From an uncultured Muribaculum sp. (lineage in GTDB: Bacteria > Bacteroidota > Bacteroidia > Bacteroidales > Muribaculaceae): DNA of 16,680 nt. Of this stretch, positions 13,014 through 16,680 are shown one piece after another. The position numbers and the translations under genes were made by a program. The notes beneath the pieces were generated by a model, which had not been told where the DNA came from, searched no databases, and saw nothing but the letters and a program-made list of their open reading frames with translations. The stretch lies in contig CANPDS010000019.1 of the NCBI GenBank assembly GCA_947573015.1, positions 1 to 16,680 on the forward strand, in the 5' to 3' direction. Numbering within the stretch: position 1 is the first letter of the stretch; each line of letters starts with the position of its first letter.

Positions 13014-14198
13014 ATGTCTGACCCATCCGAACATTTCATACCGGAACCCCAGGCCGCATGCAGCGCCACCATGCGCCGCCGCATATCAATCGGCCTACCG
13101 TCGCCAAAAGGGAGTCGCGAAAGGCGCTTTCCGCTCACCCCTGAGGCCGTAGGCGTGCTTACCGACCGAGGCTATGAGGTGCGCATGCAGAGCGGCGGCT
13201 CCGCATCGATACACTACGACGACACCGCCTACATGCGCCACGGAGCACGCATTACTGACCGCACGGAAGCCTTTGAGGCAGATCTTGTAATAACTCTGGC
13301 ACCGCTTTCCGGATACGACATACGCACCATGAGGCGAGGCGCGATGCTGCTCACCCTGCTCCACAGCGTAGACACATCGCCCGACACCGTGCGCGAGCTG
13401 CTGCGCCGCAACATCGTGACCATCGCTATCGATCTACTGGGCGACCCCGATGGCCACACACCCTTTGCCGACATACTCAGCGAAATCGACGGCCGTGCCG
13501 CCATGGCCATGGCCTCGGCAATGCTGGCATCGCCCAACCATGGCAAAGGGATACTTCTCGGAGGCGTAGCGGGCATAAATCCATGCGAGGTGCTGATACT
13601 TGGCGCCGGGATAGCCGGACGTGCGGCAGCCGCGTCGGCACTCGGGCTGGGGGCTACCGTAAGGATGCTCGACAACGATGTGTACCGTCTGCGTCAGGCT
13701 ACCGGAATGCAGGGAGGAGCGGTTGCCACCTCGGTGATGCATCCGAGAGTGCTTGAGAACGCGCTGCGCACAGCCGATGTAGTGGTAGCGACCCCGATGC
13801 GCGAAGCATGCACGATAAGCGCGGAGCAGGTCAACCTGATGAAGCGCGGAGTGATACTGATGGACCTCAATCCCGATGGAGCTACAGTGTGCCCGTCATT
13901 GCCAGCAATCGACATAACAGCTACCGAGAGTATGCGCGCCGTGCCTCCGGGCACACGCATATGCTACACATGCATCGGCAACACGGTGCCACGCACAGCG
14001 GCCATGGCGCTTGGCAATACGTTCCTGTCACTGCTCCACGACATGATGGAATGTGATGGCGCGGTCAACACTGTACGGTTGCTTCCGGGAGTGCAGCGCG
14101 CCGTGGTGACATTCATGGGTAAACCTGTGAATAGCCGGATTGCCATGGCATGCGGCATGCGCGCGATAGATATCGCGCTGCTTATCAATTGCATCTGA
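13014..14198 (+). CDS. Divergent alanine dehydrogenase/PNT-like oxidoreductase lacking the catalytic lysine
   Basis: A 394-residue protein of the alanine dehydrogenase / transhydrogenase alpha family. The N-terminal domain (RISIGLPSPKGSRERRFPLTPEAVGVL) keeps the substrate Arg. The Rossmann domain has GVAGINPCEVLILGAGIAGR (GAGIAG at 197-202), ending with Asp220 for NAD ribose. The general-acid His is kept in TLLHSV (His117) and the Asp of the SID-type motif in LNPDG (Asp288). The lysine that binds pyruvate in Ald, in the motif LKVxxP, is replaced: the segment reads ADLVITLAPLSG with Thr94 at the lysine position. The usual IDQGG loop reads NPDGATV. Loss of the lysine argues against ordinary alanine dehydrogenase activity; another substrate or a non-catalytic role is possible. 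The start could also be Met20 (13071). It is likely cotranscribed with aroK. Confidence 0.78.
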   Translation: MSDPSEHFIPEPQAACSATMRRRISIGLPSPKGSRERRFPLTPEAVGVLTDRGYEVRMQSGGSASIHYDDTAYMRHGARITDRTEAFEADLVITLAPLSGYDIRTMRRGAMLLTLLHSVDTSPDTVRELLRRNIVTIAIDLLGDPDGHTPFADILSEIDGRAAMAMASAMLASPNHGKGILLGGVAGINPCEVLILGAGIAGRAAAASALGLGATVRMLDNDVYRLRQATGMQGGAVATSVMHPRVLENALRTADVVVATPMREACTISAEQVNLMKRGVILMDLNPDGATVCPSLPAIDITATESMRAVPPGTRICYTCIGNTVPRTAAMALGNTFLSLLHDMMECDGAVNTVRLLPGVQRAVVTFMGKPVNSRIAMACGMRAIDIALLINCI

Positions 14199-14297
14199 TG
14201 TCAGGCGGCAAGCACCAGGAGCTGCTGCTACATAGTTACCGATAGATTCACTTTTCAGACATTACCGACAGACCTCATAGATATCACAACAGGCATT

Positions 14298-14933
14298 ATG
14301 GCACGAAAATTTTATGTAGTATGGGAGGGGCGCGCCCCCGGTATATATGATTCATGGGAGGACGCTCAGGAGCAAGTAGAGGGATTTCCCGGAGCACGCT
14401 ATAAGAGCTTCACATCACAGACAGCCGCCACAGAGGCATTCCGTGGCGATGGTCGCGACGAGCTGTACGCCCTGCGTGCGCTTGCCGACCATAAAGCGAA
14501 GATAATCAACTATGAGGCATTCCCCGAGATCAAACTCGACGCCATAGCGGTAGATGCGGCGTGCGCAGGCAATCCGGGGGCAATGGAGTACCGTGGAGTC
14601 GTGGTAGGCACCGGTCAGGAGCTGTTCCACTTTGGTCCGGTAGCACAGGGGACCAACAACATAGGCGAATTCCTGGCCCTGGTGCATGCGCTCGCGCTGT
14701 GCGAGCAAAAAGGCTGGGTACGCACCATATATTCCGACAGCCGCATAGCCCAATCATGGCTTCGCAACCGCCGTGCCCGCACCAGCCTCGCCCCTACCCC
14801 CGAAAATGCCAAGCTGCTTGAGACACTTGCCCGCGCCGAGCGCTGGGTGCAGACACACACCTCACGCTGCCCCGTTGTAAAATGGGACACCGAGACATGG
14901 GGCGAGATCCCCGCCGATTTCGGGCGGAAGTAG
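14298..14933 (+). CDS. Viroplasmin-domain ribonuclease HI
   Basis: A 211-residue fusion. Residues 1-48 form the caulimovirus-type viroplasmin/RNase H1 N-terminal hybrid-binding domain (KFYVVWEGRAPGIYDSWEDAQEQVEGFPGARYKSF). A linker and a bacterial RNase HI domain (about 78-211) follow. All four catalytic acids are present: Asp86 in AVDAACAGNPG, Glu124 in NNIGEFLAL, Asp147 in YSDSR and Asp197 in KWDTETWGE. The enzyme removes RNA from RNA-DNA hybrids such as primers and R-loops. This architecture is common in Bacteroidetes. The 99-base gap upstream contains no recognisable promoter, so it may be read from the aroK transcript or from an unrecognised start. Confidence 0.93.
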   Translation: MARKFYVVWEGRAPGIYDSWEDAQEQVEGFPGARYKSFTSQTAATEAFRGDGRDELYALRALADHKAKIINYEAFPEIKLDAIAVDAACAGNPGAMEYRGVVVGTGQELFHFGPVAQGTNNIGEFLALVHALALCEQKGWVRTIYSDSRIAQSWLRNRRARTSLAPTPENAKLLETLARAERWVQTHTSRCPVVKWDTETWGEIPADFGRK

Positions 14934-15175
14934 GCCATACCCGAGCAAACCACATATACTCCGCCATAGTGATGTGGCGCATCAGAGCCGGAGCTTGGTG
15001 CCATGATGACTCCAAGTTCTTAACTCTATTCCAAAATGTTAAGTACAGAGTTTATCATCATAATGATACTGCAAAGCGGAAATATTGTATGTTATACAAC
15101 ATGATATTAAACACCCCCTTAAAATTAAGTAGGAATTAACCGCTTTATTAAGCGCCACATTAATCTCCGGCATGG
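14934..15175. other. Intergenic region before the SGNH gene
   Basis: No gene is supported. It is AT-rich from about 15010 on. A small hairpin CGCTT-TATT-AAGCG lies at 15141-15154, just upstream of the SGNH promoter box. No clear terminator follows the RNase H gene. Confidence 0.4.
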
Positions 15176-15183
15176 TACTTTTG
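15176..15183 (+). promoter_or_regulatory. Bacteroidetes -7 box upstream of the SGNH gene
   Basis: TACTTTTG matches TAnnTTTG, 83 bases before the ATG at 15267, leaving a leader of about 75 bases. No -33 TTTG is evident at the usual distance. Confidence 0.5.
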
Positions 15184-15266
15184 CACATACCCTACAGGCA
15201 TATCCGTTGATATCACAGTAGCACAAAGGTAAAATACCATTATTCATTCAAATATTAATATTCATC

Positions 15267-16680
15267 ATGAAGAAACGATTATTGCACATTCTCGCATGCG
15301 CCTTACTCCTGTCAGGAAGCAGCGCCATCCAGACAGCCGGGCAGATACGCGTGGCGTGCGTAGGCAATTCCATCACCGCCGGATCGGGGATCAGCGATGC
15401 CAGCCAAAACTATCCTTCGCAACTCCAGAACATTCTCGGTAGCGAATACAAAGTGAGCAACTTCGGTAGCAGCGGAGCCACCGCACAGACTATATCCGAT
15501 GCGAGCAGCTATATGAACCGCGATGTCTATCCCAAGGCCCTGGCCTTCAACCCGGATATCGTAGTCATCAAGCTCGGTACCAACGACTCAAAACCGGAGA
15601 ACTGGACAGGTCCAGAACGCTTCAAGACCGACATGCGCACCATCATCAACTCATTCCGCGACCTTGAGACGAACCCAAAGATATACCTATGCTTGCCTCT
15701 GCGCACGATCAAGCCGGACTATGGTATATTAGAGACCAACATCCACAAGATAATACCGGAGATATATGAGCTGGGCAAAGAATACGGCATACCGGTGATC
15801 AATCTCCACACCGTTATGGAGGACTCGCTCGGCACTGAATGGGAATCGGCCTACGGCGATGGCGTACATCCCAATGCCATAGGAGCCGGAATCATGGCAA
15901 AACGTATAGCCAAGGCCCTTCTTGAGGGTGATTCCGGGACATACGATCCGTCGCACACTCCACGTAAGACACAGATAGTGTCGTGCATTGGCGGCACCCG
16001 CCTCAAGACCGGCGTCAACACCGACGAATACTATCCGTCAGTGATTCAGACTCTCTCGGAAGGAACTATGACCACAGTCAATGCCGGAATTGTCAACCGC
16101 ACCATACTGCGTTCAGGCAAAGAGAGTGCCAACGCCACCATAACATGCGGCTACGTCGACCACAATGATTTCACCAACAATGTATTGAAGCAGTCGCCCG
16201 ATATAGTCACCATCGATCTCGGAGAGAAAGACACTCCCGAATGGAACTGGGCCAACAAGGCAGATCTCGAAAAGGATCTGTCAGATATGGTCGAGGCCAT
16301 AAGGCAGACCAACGCCTCGGTCAAGATCTATGTGTGCCTCCCTACTCGCACAAAGGGCGACCGCAATACAAGCAACATCCGTGGCAACGTGCTGCGCGAG
16401 GAGCTTTACCCAATTCTGCGTGAGGTGGCCGACAAACTCAACGTGGATATAATCAACACGGCATCGGCCGTAGATGCCGTCAACTACCTGTCCGACGGAT
16501 ATCGCTACAATGCAGAAGGTCACCGGCAGATGGCCGACATGATCTACTCAGCCCTTACAGGCACATATACCGACCCGGGCAATGGCGACGGCAACAATCC
16601 CTCCGGCGACAACGATCCCGGAGTAGAGAAGCCAGCCGATGCCGAGTACTATACCATAGCAGAGAATCCGGCGGAAAAGA
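15267..16680 (+). CDS. Secreted protein with two tandem SGNH/GDSL domains, second degenerate (partial, runs off the end)
   Basis: 471 codons are visible and the frame is open at the window edge. A signal peptide (MKKRLLHILACALLLSGSSA) precedes SGNH domain 1 (about 27-222) with a complete catalytic set: Ser35 in VGNSITAG, NFGSSGAT (block II), Asn106 in KLGTNDS, and Asp198/His201 in DGVHPN. This fits an esterase or deacetylase, probably acting on acetylated polysaccharide. Domain 2 (about 236-432) repeats the same landmarks in degraded form: IGGTRLKTG with Thr for Ser, VNAGIVNRT, DLGEKDT without the Asn, and SDGYRYNAEG without the His. KIYLCLPLRT in domain 1 is echoed by KIYVCLPTRT in domain 2, supporting internal duplication. 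A Gly/Asp/Asn/Pro linker (436-452) then leads to an unseen C-terminal part. Domain 2 is probably a binding or structural module. Confidence 0.85.
   Translation, partial: MKKRLLHILACALLLSGSSAIQTAGQIRVACVGNSITAGSGISDASQNYPSQLQNILGSEYKVSNFGSSGATAQTISDASSYMNRDVYPKALAFNPDIVVIKLGTNDSKPENWTGPERFKTDMRTIINSFRDLETNPKIYLCLPLRTIKPDYGILETNIHKIIPEIYELGKEYGIPVINLHTVMEDSLGTEWESAYGDGVHPNAIGAGIMAKRIAKALLEGDSGTYDPSHTPRKTQIVSCIGGTRLKTGVNTDEYYPSVIQTLSEGTMTTVNAGIVNRTILRSGKESANATITCGYVDHNDFTNNVLKQSPDIVTIDLGEKDTPEWNWANKADLEKDLSDMVEAIRQTNASVKIYVCLPTRTKGDRNTSNIRGNVLREELYPILREVADKLNVDIINTASAVDAVNYLSDGYRYNAEGHRQMADMIYSALTGTYTDPGNGDGNNPSGDNDPGVEKPADAEYYTIAENPAEK

Noticed and set aside
1..16680. tRNA, rRNA or riboswitch genes.
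   Set aside because: No cloverleaf with T-loop and anticodon pattern, no rRNA stretch and no recognisable riboswitch consensus was seen by eye; a covariance-model search would be needed to exclude them fully.

Overview
The window looks like a chromosomal segment of a Bacteroidales bacterium, plausibly Muribaculaceae-like (the family is an inference). Supporting signs are DnaN, SerS and alanine-dehydrogenase proteins of Bacteroidetes type, a PCMD-domain secreted protein ending in a T9SS-like tail, a Wza/BY-kinase pair with Bacteroidetes layout, and intergenic boxes matching the Bacteroidetes -7 promoter consensus TAnnTTTG. Most genes are GC-balanced to GC-rich. The transposase gene at 851-1306 is clearly AT-richer.

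Layout. (1) 1-692: the middle part of dnaN (beta sliding clamp), whose reading frame loses homology near position 556, so domain III is missing. (2) About 557-2320: a mobile and repetitive island. A RAYT/IS200-like Y1 transposase is bracketed by inverted copies of a three-hairpin REP-like module, with two further direct copies downstream. A second repeat family (TTCTGCGA-rich, three copies) is also present. (3) 2442-4316: mtnN (pfs), luxS and a Schlafen AlbA_2-domain gene form one operon for SAH detoxification and AI-2 formation; the AlbA_2 gene overlaps the luxS stop. (4) 4317-4861: a 545-base gap with a strong GC hairpin, a full Bacteroidetes promoter and a long leader carrying a 9-bp palindrome. 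(5) 4862-8896: a compact Wza-type export lipoprotein, BY-kinase/chain-length regulator and PHP-type tyrosine phosphatase operon, closed by a 22-bp terminator with no glycosyltransferases. (6) 9004-12310, minus strand: a PCMD secreted protein, serS and a YqeY-like gene. (7) 12450-14933, plus strand: shikimate kinase, a divergent alanine-dehydrogenase homologue lacking the catalytic lysine, and a viroplasmin-RNase HI fusion. (8) 15267 to the end: a secreted protein with two tandem SGNH domains, the second apparently catalytically dead, running off the window.

How they fit together: MtnN makes S-ribosylhomocysteine and LuxS converts it to homocysteine plus the AI-2 precursor. The export protein, kinase and phosphatase form a phosphorylation-switched polysaccharide export machine whose sugar-building genes must lie elsewhere. 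The other genes are housekeeping or surface functions. The points most worth a second look are the dnaN break at the repeat island, the nested inverted repeats around the RAYT gene, the orphan export-kinase-phosphatase module, the AlbA_2 gene coupled to luxS, the lysine-less Ald homologue, the tandem SGNH protein with a dead second domain, and a possibly leaderless aroK mRNA.
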